Assembly (NCBI RefSeq): GCF_017302985.1
Contig: NZ_JAFIMU010000012.1
Location: forward strand, 124,001 to 188,000
DNA length: 64,000 nt
Direction: 5' to 3'
Source: Corallococcus macrosporus
GTDB lineage: Bacteria; Myxococcota; Myxococcia; Myxococcales; Myxococcaceae
The notes beneath the pieces were generated by a model that did not search any database, was not told the DNA's origin, and was given only the letters and a program-made list of their open reading frames with translations. Position 1 is the first letter of the stretch. Every line of letters begins with the position of its first letter. A program made the translations under genes and the position numbers. Shown one piece after another: positions 55,408 through 64,000 of the stretch.

Positions 55408-56004
55408 TCACTTCGCACGCGGCCGCGCCTCCAGCAGTCCCCGCACGAACGCCGCCACCGGACCGGCCAGCTCCGAGAGCCGGTCCACACGGTCCTCCTC
55501 CACCGCCTCCAGGATGAGCTCGTTGATGCCGCCGACGAGCGCCATGGCCAGCGCGGGTGACAGCGTGTCCCCCGTGCCCGCCGCCTCGAACTCCCGCCGC
55601 ATCAGCTCCGCGAAGCGCCGCATCACCTGGCGGCGCAGCTCGAAGCCCTTCGGGCCGACGTGCAATATCTCCACGAGCAGCGTCCGCACGAGCCCCGGCC
55701 GGCTCTGGAGGCTCGCGAGGTAGACCGCCGCGCCGATGCTGGCCCGCATCTCTCCGGGCGGCGCGTGCTGGATGGCCGCCTGGATCTCCGCCAGCAGCCG
55801 CGCGCTCTGCGCCTCGTAGAGCGCCAGCAGGCACGCGTCCTTGTCCTCGAAGTGCTCGTAGAACGTGCGCTTCGACACGTGCGCGTGCCGCACGATGTCC
55901 GCGAGCGTCACCCGGGCGTAGCCCACCTCCAGGATGGCCTTCGCCAGGCCCGCGACAAGCCGCTCCCTCGGGCCTTCGCCTGCCTGTTCGGATGGGGCGG
56001 TCAT
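55408..56004 (-). CDS. TetR-family regulator
   Basis: This 198-residue protein has a TetR helix-turn-helix (VTLADIVRHAHVSKRTFYEHFEDKDACLLALYE, residues 32-64). The ligand domain has no clear relative. It is divergent from the monooxygenase gene across a gap with two matching palindromes, so it very probably represses that operon and itself. Confidence 0.9.
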   Translation of the reverse strand: MTAPSEQAGEGPRERLVAGLAKAILEVGYARVTLADIVRHAHVSKRTFYEHFEDKDACLLALYEAQSARLLAEIQAAIQHAPPGEMRASIGAAVYLASLQSRPGLVRTLLVEILHVGPKGFELRRQVMRRFAELMRREFEAAGTGDTLSPALAMALVGGINELILEAVEEDRVDRLSELAGPVAAFVRGLLEARPRAK

Positions 56005-56017
56005 GCGGCTCCCGGTG

Positions 56018-56037
56018 CTGGTACTTGACGGTACCAG
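56018..56037. promoter_or_regulatory. TetR operator 1
   Basis: CTGGTAC and GTACCAG flank TTGACG (56025-56030) in a perfect inverted repeat. TTGACG could be the -35 of the monooxygenase promoter, with a weak TACCTC 17 bases on, so binding would block RNA polymerase. Confidence 0.65.
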
Positions 56038-56075
56038 ACGTCACTGCTACCTCTCATCAACAGTCGCATAGGCTG

Positions 56076-56091
56076 GGTACCTTCCTGTACC
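56076..56091. promoter_or_regulatory. TetR operator 2
   Basis: GGTAC and GTACC flank CTTCCT with the same six-base spacing as operator 1. It lies just before the monooxygenase ribosome-binding site. Confidence 0.6.
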
Positions 56092-56106
56092 ACGAGGAGT
56101 CCCGTG

Positions 56107-57633
56107 ATGCCCCTGCCCTCCGCTGAAGCGCCCTCGCACGTGGATGTGTTGATCATCGGCGCGGGGCTGTCGGGCATCGGCGCCGCGTATCACCTGCAGG
56201 AGCGCTGCCCCACCCTGAGCTACGCCATCCTGGAGGGGCGCGGGGCCATGGGGGGCACGTGGGACCTGTTCCGCTATCCGGGCGTCCGCTCGGACTCGGA
56301 CATGTACACGCTCGGATACCGGTTCCGGCCGTGGCATGGCGGCAAGGCCATCGCGGATGGGCCGTCCATCAAGCAGTACATCGAGGAGACCGCGGCGGAG
56401 TACGGCATCGACCAGCGGATCCGCTATCACCACCGGGTGACGCGCGCCGAGTGGTCCTCCGCGCACGCGCGCTGGACCGTGGACGTGGAGGTCGGGCCCG
56501 AGCGCGTCCCCCACCGGATGACGTGTGGCTTCCTCTACACCTGCACCGGCTACTACGACTACGCGAACGGCTACACGCCCACGTGGCCCGGCACGGAGCG
56601 CTTCGGGGGCCGCATCGTGCACCCGCAGCACTGGCCCGAGGACCTGGACTACAGCGGCAAGCGCGTGGTCGTCATCGGCAGTGGCGCGACGGCGGTGACG
56701 CTGGTGCCCGCGATGGCCGGCCGCGCCGCGCACGTCACCATGTTGCAGCGCTCGCCCACGTACATCGCGGATCAGCCGTCGCAGGACGGCCTGGCCCGGG
56801 CGCTGGGGCACGTGCTCCCCCGGGGCGCGGCGTACGCGGTTTCGCGCTGGAAGAACGTGCTCCGCGGCATGTTCCTCTACAACCTCGCGCGCAGCCGGCC
56901 GGGCCTCATGAAGTGGCTCCTGCGCCTGGGCGTGCGCAAGGCGCTCGGCAAGGCGTTCGACGTCGATACGCACTTCGCGCCCCGCTACAACCCCTGGGAC
57001 GAGCGGCTGTGCGTCGCGCCGGACGGAGACCTCTTCCGCGCCCTTCGCGAGGGACACGCCTCCGTGGTGACGGACCACATCGAGTCCTTCACGGAGACCG
57101 GCCTCCAGCTGCGCTCGGGCAAGCACCTGGACGCGGACGTCGTGGTCACCGCGACGGGGCTGAACGTGAAGATTCTCAGCGGCCTCACGCTGGTGGTGGA
57201 CGGCGCGCCCGTCCAGATGTCACGGACGCTGGCGTACAAGGGAATGATGTTCAGCGACGTGCCCAACCTCGTCGCGGCCTTCGGGTACACCAACGCGTCG
57301 TGGACGCTGAAGTGCGACCTGGTGGCGGAGTACACCTGCCGGCTGCTCAACCACATGAAGCAGCACGGCTACGCGCGATGCGTGCCCCGCGTGCGCGACC
57401 CGGGAATGACGCCGGAGCCGGTGCTCGACTTCAGCTCCGGGTACGTGCAGCGCGCGCTGGACTCGCTGCCGCGTCAGGGCACGCGTGCGCCGTGGCGCCT
57501 GTACCAGAACTATGTGCGGGACCTGCTGATGATGCGCTACGGCCGCGTGGACGACGACGCCATGGAGTTCCGCGGGCAGGCGCTTCTTCCGGAAGGGAGC
57601 GCCGGCACCGGCGCGGAGGTGGCACGTGGCTGA
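56107..57633 (+). CDS. Baeyer-Villiger-type flavin monooxygenase
   Basis: This 508-residue flavoenzyme inserts one oxygen from O2 into ketones or oxidises heteroatoms using NADPH and FAD. It shows GAGLSGIGAAYHL, the second dinucleotide motif VIGSGATAVT, and FGGRIVHPQHWPED, close to the Baeyer-Villiger fingerprint FxGxxxHxxxWP. The start at ATG 56107 follows a GGAG. It is first in a two-gene unit with the next SDR and is controlled by the divergent TetR. Confidence 0.88.
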   Translation: MPLPSAEAPSHVDVLIIGAGLSGIGAAYHLQERCPTLSYAILEGRGAMGGTWDLFRYPGVRSDSDMYTLGYRFRPWHGGKAIADGPSIKQYIEETAAEYGIDQRIRYHHRVTRAEWSSAHARWTVDVEVGPERVPHRMTCGFLYTCTGYYDYANGYTPTWPGTERFGGRIVHPQHWPEDLDYSGKRVVVIGSGATAVTLVPAMAGRAAHVTMLQRSPTYIADQPSQDGLARALGHVLPRGAAYAVSRWKNVLRGMFLYNLARSRPGLMKWLLRLGVRKALGKAFDVDTHFAPRYNPWDERLCVAPDGDLFRALREGHASVVTDHIESFTETGLQLRSGKHLDADVVVTATGLNVKILSGLTLVVDGAPVQMSRTLAYKGMMFSDVPNLVAAFGYTNASWTLKCDLVAEYTCRLLNHMKQHGYARCVPRVRDPGMTPEPVLDFSSGYVQRALDSLPRQGTRAPWRLYQNYVRDLLMMRYGRVDDDAMEFRGQALLPEGSAGTGAEVARG

Positions 57634-58447
57634 GCGCATGCGGCTTCAGGGCAGGACGGCGGTCATCACCGGCGCGGCGAGCGGCATTGGCCGGGCCATC
57701 GCGGTCTCCCTGTCCCGGCGGGGCTGTCATCTGGCGCTGGCGGACGTGAACGAGGCCGGGCTCGCGGAGACGGCGGAGCTCGCGCGAGCGCCGGAGGTGC
57801 GCATCAGCCGGCACCGGCTCGACGTGTCCGACAAGGAAGCGGTGGACGCCTTCCCGGCGCGGGTGACGGCGGAGCATCCCGGGGTGGACCTGCTCTTCAA
57901 CAATGCGGGCGTCGCGCTCGGAGGCACCTTCGAACAGGTGAGCGCCGAGGACTTCGAGTGGCTGTTCGGCATCAACTTCTGGGGCGTGGTGCGCCTGAGC
58001 CGCGCCTTCCTGCCCCTCTTGCGCAAGAGCGACGACGCAAGGCTGGTGAACCTCTCCAGCGTCTTCGGCCTGGTGGCGCCACCGGGACAGGTGGCCTACG
58101 CGGCAAGCAAGTTCGCCGTCCGAGGCTTCTCCGAGGGGCTGCGCCACGAGCTGGAGGGCACCACCGTGGGCGTCACGGTGGTGCACCCGGGCGGCGTCGC
58201 GACGTCCATTGCCGCGAGCGCCCGGGTCCCCTCTGGAGCGACGGAGGAGGAAGTGAAGCGCCGCCGCAGGTCCTTCCAGAAGATGCTCCGTCTCCCAGCC
58301 GAGGTCGCGGGCGAGACCATCGTGAAGGGCGTCGAGAAGCGCGAGCAGCGGATCCTCGTCGGCATGGACGCCCAGGCGCTGGGACTGCTCGCCCGCCTCT
58401 TCCCGGTGTCGTACTGGAAGCTGCTCGCCTCGCGCCTGCGCGCGTGA
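57626..58447 (+). CDS. Short-chain dehydrogenase (with BVMO)
   Basis: This 273-residue SDR has TGAASGIGRAIA, NNAGVAL, the Ser in NLSSVFG and the YAASK active site. It starts with a GTG overlapping the monooxygenase by 8 bp (GGAGG six bases before). Acting with the monooxygenase it could oxidise an alcohol to the ketone substrate, or reduce a product. An ATG is also available 12 bases later. Confidence 0.88.
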   Translation: MAERMRLQGRTAVITGAASGIGRAIAVSLSRRGCHLALADVNEAGLAETAELARAPEVRISRHRLDVSDKEAVDAFPARVTAEHPGVDLLFNNAGVALGGTFEQVSAEDFEWLFGINFWGVVRLSRAFLPLLRKSDDARLVNLSSVFGLVAPPGQVAYAASKFAVRGFSEGLRHELEGTTVGVTVVHPGGVATSIAASARVPSGATEEEVKRRRRSFQKMLRLPAEVAGETIVKGVEKREQRILVGMDAQALGLLARLFPVSYWKLLASRLRA

Positions 58448-58453
58448 AGCCGG

Positions 58454-58912
58454 TCACACCGGTCTGCGGAAGAGGTCGCCCAGGTCGGCGGGGAGCTGTG
58501 AGGCGACGGCGGCGACCTCGTCCTCGGGGATGCGGTCTCGCACGGCGGTGAACACCGCGGTGACGACGCGGAAGGCCTGGTCGGGCTTGATGTTCAGGTG
58601 GTCCGCCACGTCGGTGATGAACTCATCGCGGCCGATCCGCTTCGCGCGCGAGGGGCCCCGGTGCACCGAGCAGGCACCCAGGATGGCGCCGATGCCGCCC
58701 TTCAGCGCCCGGAAGAGCTTCACGTCCTCGCCATCCGACAGCCGCCGGGCGAGCGAGCAGAACACCGCGCTGGCGGCCTCGCGGGCCTCCAGGCCCTGGG
58801 TGTGCATGACGGCGTCGCCCTGGATTTCGTCCAGGAAGGGTTGCAGCTCGAGCGACTCGTCGCGCTCCTTGACGGGCACGGCGTGGGTGTCGGGAGGAAC
58901 AGGCGAGGCCAT
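58454..58912 (-). CDS. DUF2267 domain protein
   Basis: This 152-residue cytoplasmic protein has the helical DUF2267 signature (EFITDVADHLNIKPDQAFRVV, VRDRIPEDEVAAVASQLPADLGDLF in words residues 95-148). The function is unknown; relatives often occur near stress genes. Its ribosome-binding GGAG lies within a 12-bp stem (see 58914-58969), so translation is probably regulated. Confidence 0.78.
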   Translation of the reverse strand: MASPVPPDTHAVPVKERDESLELQPFLDEIQGDAVMHTQGLEAREAASAVFCSLARRLSDGEDVKLFRALKGGIGAILGACSVHRGPSRAKRIGRDEFITDVADHLNIKPDQAFRVVTAVFTAVRDRIPEDEVAAVASQLPADLGDLFRRPV

Positions 58913-58913
58913 G

Positions 58914-58969
58914 GCAGCGTCTCCGAAGGTTCAGGGCCCTGCACAGGGCCGTGGTTCCGGAGACGCTGC
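58914..58969 (-). promoter_or_regulatory. 5' leader hairpin covering the DUF2267 ribosome-binding site
   Basis: Read on the minus strand, GCAGCGTCTCCG (58969-58958) pairs perfectly with CGGAGACGCTGC (58925-58914), and a second inner stem GGCCCTG/CAGGGCC sits within. The GGAG that should bind the ribosome is in the second arm, and the ATG follows one base after the stem. This could be an RNA switch or an accidental inverted repeat. Confidence 0.6.
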
Positions 58970-59055
58970 GCATGTGCCAATGCGCCTGCATCGTCCACCG
59001 GCGCCGGGAGCGCGCGGGCAGTCAGGCCACCGCCGCGCCTCCCCGGCTCCAGGCC

Positions 59056-62000
59056 CTACCCGTGCGGCACCGGCCGGGGCTCTTCATGGACGGCCCGCGC
59101 GTCGTCTCCGCCCTTCCCCTTGCCCAGCCGGTTGCCCAGCCGCGTCTTGATGCGGTCCGCGACGACGTAGAACGCGGGCACCACGAGCAGGCTGAGCACG
59201 GTGGACACGGACAGGCCGCCCAGCACCGCGATGGACATGGGGGCGCGCGTCTCGCTGCCCGCGCCCAGCGCCAGCGCCGCCGGCACCGCGGACATCATCG
59301 TCGCGGTGGACGTCATCAGGATGGGCCGCAGGCGCACCGGGCCCGCGCGCAGCATGGCCTGCATCGCGTCCGCGCCCTGCTCGCGCTGCTGGAGCGCGTA
59401 GTCCACCAGGATGATGGAGTTCTTCTTCACGATGCCCATCAGCAGCAGCAGGCCAATCATGCTGAAGATGTTCAGCGTGTTCCCCGTGACGAGCAGCGCG
59501 AACGACGCGCCCGCCACGGACAGGGGAAGAATCGTCAGCACCGTCACCGGGTGCAGGAACGAATTGAACTGCGCCCCCAGCACCATGTACGCGACGGCGA
59601 TGCCCAGGAAGAGCGCGAAGATGAGGCTGCTCATCGAGTCGCGGAACGCCACGCTCGCGCCGCCCGCCACCACGCGGATGCCGCCCGGCAGGTCCTTGCC
59701 CAGGGACTCCACCGTGGCCAGCGCCTCCTCCTGGTTCGACCCCGGCGCCACGTTGGCGAAGAGGCTGATGGCGCGCTCCCGGTCGCGCCGGGTGATGGCC
59801 TGCAGCGCGGGCAGCTCCTCCTGCGTCACCAGCGACGACAGCGGCACCAGCGAGTTGTTCGCCGTGCGGACCTTGAGCAGCGACAGGTCCTCCGGCCGCG
59901 AGCGCTGGCTCGCGAGCAGGCGCATGCGCACGTCGATGCGCCGCCCGCCGCTGCTGTACTTGCCCACGCGCACGCCGCCCACCAGCGCGTTCACCGTGGA
60001 CGCCACGGACTGGATGGGCACGCCCAGGTCCGCCGCGCGCGCCCGGTCCGGGGTGATGCGCAGCTCCGGCTGGCCCAGCTGGTAGTCCGTGTCCAGGTCC
60101 ACCACCTTGCCGGACGCCTGGAGCTGCTCGCGCAGCGACTGGCTCGCCTCCACCAGCTTGTTCCAGTCCGACCCGCGCACGCTGAACTCCACCGGGAAGC
60201 CGCGCTGCGCGGTGAAGCCCGCCTGTGACAGGTCCTGCACCACCGCACGCAGGCCCGGGTAGCTGTTGAGCTCCTTGCGCAGCACCTGCGCGAACTCCGC
60301 CTGCGACATGCGCTGATCCGCCGGCAGCAGCGTCAGGTTCATGTTCCCGGAGTTCACGGCGGAGCCGCTGCCGCCGCCGCCCACCACCACGAACACGCGC
60401 GTCACCTCCGGACGGCTGGCGACGAACGCCTCCGCGCGCTTGAAGAGGCGGTTGGTCTCCTCCAGGCTGCTGCCCACCGCCGTCTGGAGGCGCACGGACA
60501 TGCGGCCCTGGTCCTGCGACGGGACGAACTCACCCGGCAGCGCCTTGAACGCGAACGCGCTCAGGATGAGCATGGCCACCGCGACCAGCAGCACGCGCCA
60601 CGGCCGCACCAGCCCCCAGCCCAGCGCCCGCGCGTACAGCGCCTCCAGCTTGGAGAACGCCTTGTCCACCACCACGCCCACCCGGCCGCGGTGCTCGCGC
60701 GACGTCTTGAGCAGCTGCGCGCACCGCGCGGGCGCCAGGGTGATGGCCTCCACGTAGGACAGCAGCACCGCCACGCACAGCGTGACGCCGAACTGGAGGA
60801 AGAACCGGCCGATGATGCCCTTCATGAAGACGACGGGCAGGAAGATGGCCACCACCGCCAGCGTCGCCGCCAGGGCCGCGAAGGTGATCTCCGCGGTGCC
60901 CTCGCGCGCGGCGCTCACCCGGTCCTTCCCCTCCTCCGCGTGCCGGAAGATGTTCTCCAGCACCATGATGGCGTCGTCCACCACGATGCCCACGGCGAGC
61001 GCCAATCCCAGCAGCGTGAACGTGTTGAGCGTGAAGCCCAGGAAGTAGATGACGGCCACCGTCCCCAGCAGCGACATGGGGATGGCGAGCACCACGTTGA
61101 GCGTGCTGGACAGCGACCCCAGGAACACCCAGCACACGAACGCGGTGAGGATGCACGCGAGCAGCAGCTCGAATTCAATCTCGTGCACGCTCTCCTCGAT
61201 GAACTGCGTCGAGTCGAAGTTGATGGTCGCGCTCATGCCCTCCGGCAGCTCCTTCTGGAGCTCCGCGAGCTGGGCGCGCACCTCCTGGGCCACCGCCACC
61301 GCGTTCGCGCCGCGCTGCTTCTTGATGCCCATGGCCTGCGCGGGCTCGCCGTTCACGCGCGCGAGGCGGCGCTCGTCCTCGAAGCCGTCCTCCACGATGG
61401 CCACGTCGTGCAGGTACACCGTGCGCCCGTTCTCCTCGCGCACCGCCACGTTCGCCAGCGTCTCCAGGTCCAGCGCCTCGCCCATGAAGCGCACGTTCAC
61501 CTCGCGCCCCTGCGTCTCGATGCGGCCGGCGGGCAGCTCCACGTGCTCGCGCTGGAGCGCGGCGATGACGTCCGTGACCGTGAGCGCGTGCGCGTCCAGC
61601 TTCTGCGCGTCCACCCAGATGCGCACGTTGCGCTCCAGGAGGCCGCCCAGGATGACCTCGCCCACGCCGGGCACCGTCTGCAGGCGCTCCTTCACGCGGT
61701 AGCGGGCGAAGTCGCTCACCACCTGCTGGGAGAAGGGCCCGGACACGCCCAGCCACATGATGGGCTGGTCCTCCGGGTTGGACTTGGAGACCACCGGAGG
61801 GTCGATGTCCAGCGGCAGCCGGCGCTGCGCCTGGCTCACCTTGGTCTGCACGTCCTGCAGCGCCAGGTCCACGTTGCGCGACAGGTCCAGCTCGACGGTG
61901 ATGTTGGCGCTGCCCTGGCGCGCGGAGGACGTGATGCTCTTGACGCCCTCCACCTGCGTCACGGCCTCTTCGATGAACTCGACGACGTCCGACTCCACCG

Positions 62001-62172
62001 CCTCCGGGTTGGCGCCCTCCCACGACACGGAGATGTTGATGGTGGGGAAGTCCACGTCCGGGAACTGGCTGATGCCGATGCGCTGGGCCGCCACCAGTCC
62101 GAAGATGATGGTCGCCGCCATGATCATCCAGGCGAACACCGGCTTCTTGATGCAGACGTCGGTGATGCTCAT
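59056..62172 (-). CDS. RND efflux pump (AcrB/HAE1 type)
   Basis: This 1038-residue inner-membrane transporter exports drugs or other hydrophobic compounds using the proton gradient. It has the N-terminal ISQFPDVDFPTINI, the TM4 proton relay Asp pair in GIVVDDAIMVLENI (near 400), two large periplasmic loops and typical VLSYVEAITLAPARCAQLL. Length is normal for an HAE1 pump. It is last in the TolC-MFP-RND operon, overlapping the MFP gene by 4 bp. Confidence 0.93.
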   Translation of the reverse strand: MSITDVCIKKPVFAWMIMAATIIFGLVAAQRIGISQFPDVDFPTINISVSWEGANPEAVESDVVEFIEEAVTQVEGVKSITSSARQGSANITVELDLSRNVDLALQDVQTKVSQAQRRLPLDIDPPVVSKSNPEDQPIMWLGVSGPFSQQVVSDFARYRVKERLQTVPGVGEVILGGLLERNVRIWVDAQKLDAHALTVTDVIAALQREHVELPAGRIETQGREVNVRFMGEALDLETLANVAVREENGRTVYLHDVAIVEDGFEDERRLARVNGEPAQAMGIKKQRGANAVAVAQEVRAQLAELQKELPEGMSATINFDSTQFIEESVHEIEFELLLACILTAFVCWVFLGSLSSTLNVVLAIPMSLLGTVAVIYFLGFTLNTFTLLGLALAVGIVVDDAIMVLENIFRHAEEGKDRVSAAREGTAEITFAALAATLAVVAIFLPVVFMKGIIGRFFLQFGVTLCVAVLLSYVEAITLAPARCAQLLKTSREHRGRVGVVVDKAFSKLEALYARALGWGLVRPWRVLLVAVAMLILSAFAFKALPGEFVPSQDQGRMSVRLQTAVGSSLEETNRLFKRAEAFVASRPEVTRVFVVVGGGGSGSAVNSGNMNLTLLPADQRMSQAEFAQVLRKELNSYPGLRAVVQDLSQAGFTAQRGFPVEFSVRGSDWNKLVEASQSLREQLQASGKVVDLDTDYQLGQPELRITPDRARAADLGVPIQSVASTVNALVGGVRVGKYSSGGRRIDVRMRLLASQRSRPEDLSLLKVRTANNSLVPLSSLVTQEELPALQAITRRDRERAISLFANVAPGSNQEEALATVESLGKDLPGGIRVVAGGASVAFRDSMSSLIFALFLGIAVAYMVLGAQFNSFLHPVTVLTILPLSVAGASFALLVTGNTLNIFSMIGLLLLMGIVKKNSIILVDYALQQREQGADAMQAMLRAGPVRLRPILMTSTATMMSAVPAALALGAGSETRAPMSIAVLGGLSVSTVLSLLVVPAFYVVADRIKTRLGNRLGKGKGGDDARAVHEEPRPVPHG

Positions 62173-63359
62173 GGGCGGCCCTCCGTGCCCGTGCTCGTGC
62201 CGCTGCGGGCCTCGGTGGGGGGCTGCTCACCCACCACCTTCGGCTTCGGGCGCTCCTGCTCCACGCGCACGGCCACGCCGTCGCGCAGGGCCTCCGCGCC
62301 GCGCACCACCAGCGTCTCGCCGGGCTTGAGGCCTTCCTTCACCTCCACCTGTCCGTCCGGTGTGCGCAGCCCCAGCTCCAGGATGCGCTCGCGCGCCTTG
62401 TTGTCCGTCACCACGAACGCCAGGAAGCCGCGCTCGCTGGGGCGGATGGCCGTCTGCGGAATCACCGGGCTGCCCCCGCGCGACTCCACCGGCACGCTCA
62501 CCGTCGCGAACGCGCCGGGGCGCAGCTTCTTCGCGTCCTCGCCCGTCACCTCCGCGGTCACCGCCACCATGCGGCTCTGCGCGTCCGCGCTCGCGGACAC
62601 GTAGGTGATCTTCGCCGTGTACGAACCGCCCTCCGAGCGCACCGTGAAGCGCGCGGGCATCCCCGGGGTGATGCGCGTCACGTCCGCCGCGGGCACGTTG
62701 AAGCGCAGCAGCAGGGGCTCGCGGCGCAGGAGCGTGGCCAGCACCACGCCCGGCTGCACGTACTGGCCCGTCTGCACCGTGCGCGTCTGGAGGACGCCGT
62801 CCATGGGCGCCTTCACGTACGCGTCGCGCTGGTTGAGCTGCGCCTGATCCAACGCCGCCTTCGCGGCCGCCACGTCCGCCTGGGCGGTGGCGGCGCGGGC
62901 CTGGTACGTCTCCAGTTGTTCGGCGGGCAAGAGGCCCGGGCTCTGCGCGTTGACCTCCGCGCGGCGCTGGGCGCCGGCCTTCGCCTCCACCAGCGCGGCC
63001 TGGGCCTTCTGCAGCGTGGCCTCCGCGGCGCGCACGGCGATGGCGTAGCGCGCGGGTTCGATCTCCGCGAGCGTGTCGCCCTTCTTCACCACCTGGCCCT
63101 CGGAGAAGTTCACGCGCTCCAGGGCGCCCGGCACGCGCGCGGTGATCTGCACGCTCTCGAAGGCCTCCACCGCGCCCACGGCGCTGACCGCGTACTCCAC
63201 GTCGCGCGCCGCCACGGGCGCGACCTCCACAGGGAACTGGATGGGGCCCCGGCCCGCGCCCTTGCCGCCCTGCGCGGGCGCTTCCTTCTTGCAGCCAGGG
63301 GCCAGGGACAGCATGGCCAGCGACAGGGCCAGCACTCCAGTGCGTTGCATTGCCTTCAC
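62169..63359 (-). CDS. RND periplasmic adaptor (MFP), lipoprotein
   Basis: This 396-residue adaptor links the pump to the outer-membrane channel. It has a lipoprotein signal (LAMLSLAPGC), a biotinyl-like half (VVKKGDTLAEIEPARY), alpha-helical hairpin, and the opposite beta half (YVKAPMDGVLQTRTVQTGQYV). The start is GTG, overlapping the TolC-like stop as GTGA. Confidence 0.92.
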   Translation of the reverse strand: MKAMQRTGVLALSLAMLSLAPGCKKEAPAQGGKGAGRGPIQFPVEVAPVAARDVEYAVSAVGAVEAFESVQITARVPGALERVNFSEGQVVKKGDTLAEIEPARYAIAVRAAEATLQKAQAALVEAKAGAQRRAEVNAQSPGLLPAEQLETYQARAATAQADVAAAKAALDQAQLNQRDAYVKAPMDGVLQTRTVQTGQYVQPGVVLATLLRREPLLLRFNVPAADVTRITPGMPARFTVRSEGGSYTAKITYVSASADAQSRMVAVTAEVTGEDAKKLRPGAFATVSVPVESRGGSPVIPQTAIRPSERGFLAFVVTDNKARERILELGLRTPDGQVEVKEGLKPGETLVVRGAEALRDGVAVRVEQERPKPKVVGEQPPTEARSGTSTGTEGRP

Positions 63360-64000
63360 GGTTCCTTCCCGAGTGGATTCAGTCCGACCGCGGCCCGCAG
63401 GCCCAGGAGGGCCACGCCCAGCCCATAACGGTTCTGCGCCAGCGCGACCTCGGCCTCGAAGAGGCTCAGGGACGCGTCCGCCAGGGTGAGCGCGGTGGAC
63501 AGGCCCTGGCGGTAGAGGATGCCGGTCTCCGCGGCGTTCTTGCGCGCCGCCTTCGCCGCCTGCTCGCTCTGCGCGAGCGCGGCCCGCGCCGTCTCCAGGT
63601 TCACCCGCGCCTGCTCGATGTCCACCGGCACGCGGCGGCTGGCGGCCTGGGTGTTCAGCTCGGCGGCGTTGGCCAGCGCCACGCGCTCATCGCGATCCGC
63701 GTAGCGGGCGCCGCCGTCGAAGAGGGTCCAAGTGAGGTCCACCGCGAGGAAACCGTCGCCGACGTTGCCGTTGAGGCCCGCCTCGTTCGTCAGGCGGTAC
63801 TGGGCGCTCGCTCCCAGGGACGGCAGCAGGCGCGCCAGGGGCTCCTTCGCGCTCTCCCGCAGCGAGCGCACGCGCAGGCGCGCGGAGAGGATGTCCGGGC
63901 GGCGGTCCGTGGCGCCCTCGGTGAGCAGCTCCAGGGCCGGCGCGGGGCGCACGGCGTCCGCGAGCAGCGGCTCTGGCGGCGAGAGCTCCCCCTGCACGGG
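63356..64000 (-). CDS. TolC-like outer-membrane efflux protein (5' end outside window)
   Basis: Only the C-terminal 214 residues are present; the frame is open to base 64000. The OEP pattern is clear: TERRPDILSARLRVRS-like DRRPDILSARLRVRSLRESAK, FLAVDLTWTLFDGG, VPVDIEQARVNLETARAAL and a closing helix with GLSTALTLADASLSLFEAEVALAQ. It is the first gene of the efflux operon. Confidence 0.9.
   Translation of the reverse strand, partial: PVQGELSPPEPLLADAVRPAPALELLTEGATDRRPDILSARLRVRSLRESAKEPLARLLPSLGASAQYRLTNEAGLNGNVGDGFLAVDLTWTLFDGGARYADRDERVALANAAELNTQAASRRVPVDIEQARVNLETARAALAQSEQAAKAARKNAAETGILYRQGLSTALTLADASLSLFEAEVALAQNRYGLGVALLGLRAAVGLNPLGKEP

Overview
The window looks like a chromosomal piece from a myxobacterium of the Myxococcaceae, such as Corallococcus or Myxococcus. 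This is inferred from about 70% G+C with strongly G/C-ending codons, two SitA-type lipoprotein toxin/immunity modules, a DUF2381 protein beside a Ser/Thr kinase, DUF4388 and DUF2019 proteins, and many paired regulators. I saw no rRNA, tRNA, CRISPR array or insertion sequence.

Layout. 1-5 kb: a leftward operon scpA-scpB-rluB (chromosome condensation plus 23S rRNA modification), with trpS beside it. The RluB-like protein carries a long FGKPAG/RG-repeat tail that runs off the left edge. 5-7.4 kb: a DUF4388 protein and an Rnl2-type RNA ligase. 7.3-13.7 kb: two copies of a SitA-like toxin with DUF2019 immunity gene, sharing a near-identical 918-bp block. They flank an HMT-SDR-ABM operon and its divergent LysR regulator. 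13.7-19.6 kb: a photoactive-yellow-protein homologue, a GST, a c-type cytochrome lipoprotein, a Xer recombinase and a polytopic membrane protein. 19.7-23.7 kb: tsaC, two overlapping cation/proton antiporter genes, a small PII-like protein and a KGG-repeat stress protein. 24-28.4 kb: a VTT membrane protein, a LysR/dinucleotide-binding reductase pair with visible operators, a lipase-like protein and thiD. An AT-rich palindromic patch follows. 28.7-34.9 kb: an SNF2 helicase, a cell-wall amidase and a DUF3592 protein.

35-42 kb is the most accessory-looking part. It holds a low-G+C nuclease-like gene, a DUF2381 protein, an active Ser/Thr kinase, an XRE regulator, a degenerate kinase, an orphan DUF2019 protein and a small secreted protein. 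42-53.5 kb: a tandem Usp protein, a large protein of unknown function with a polyproline stretch, mutS, nhaA overlapping an ABC1/UbiB gene, and a cytochrome lipoprotein coupled to an outer-membrane-like protein. 53.5-64 kb: a Cys-rich small protein, a hydrolase, a GFA protein, a TetR/Baeyer-Villiger monooxygenase/SDR divergon with two clear operators, a DUF2267 gene whose leader folds over its ribosome-binding site, and a TolC-MFP-RND efflux operon running off the right edge.

The most interesting systems are the duplicated kin-discrimination toxin modules with co-varying immunity genes, the PYP-like light sensor, the Rnl2 RNA ligase, the kinase/pseudokinase/XRE/orphan-immunity cluster, and the RNA hairpin before the DUF2267 gene.
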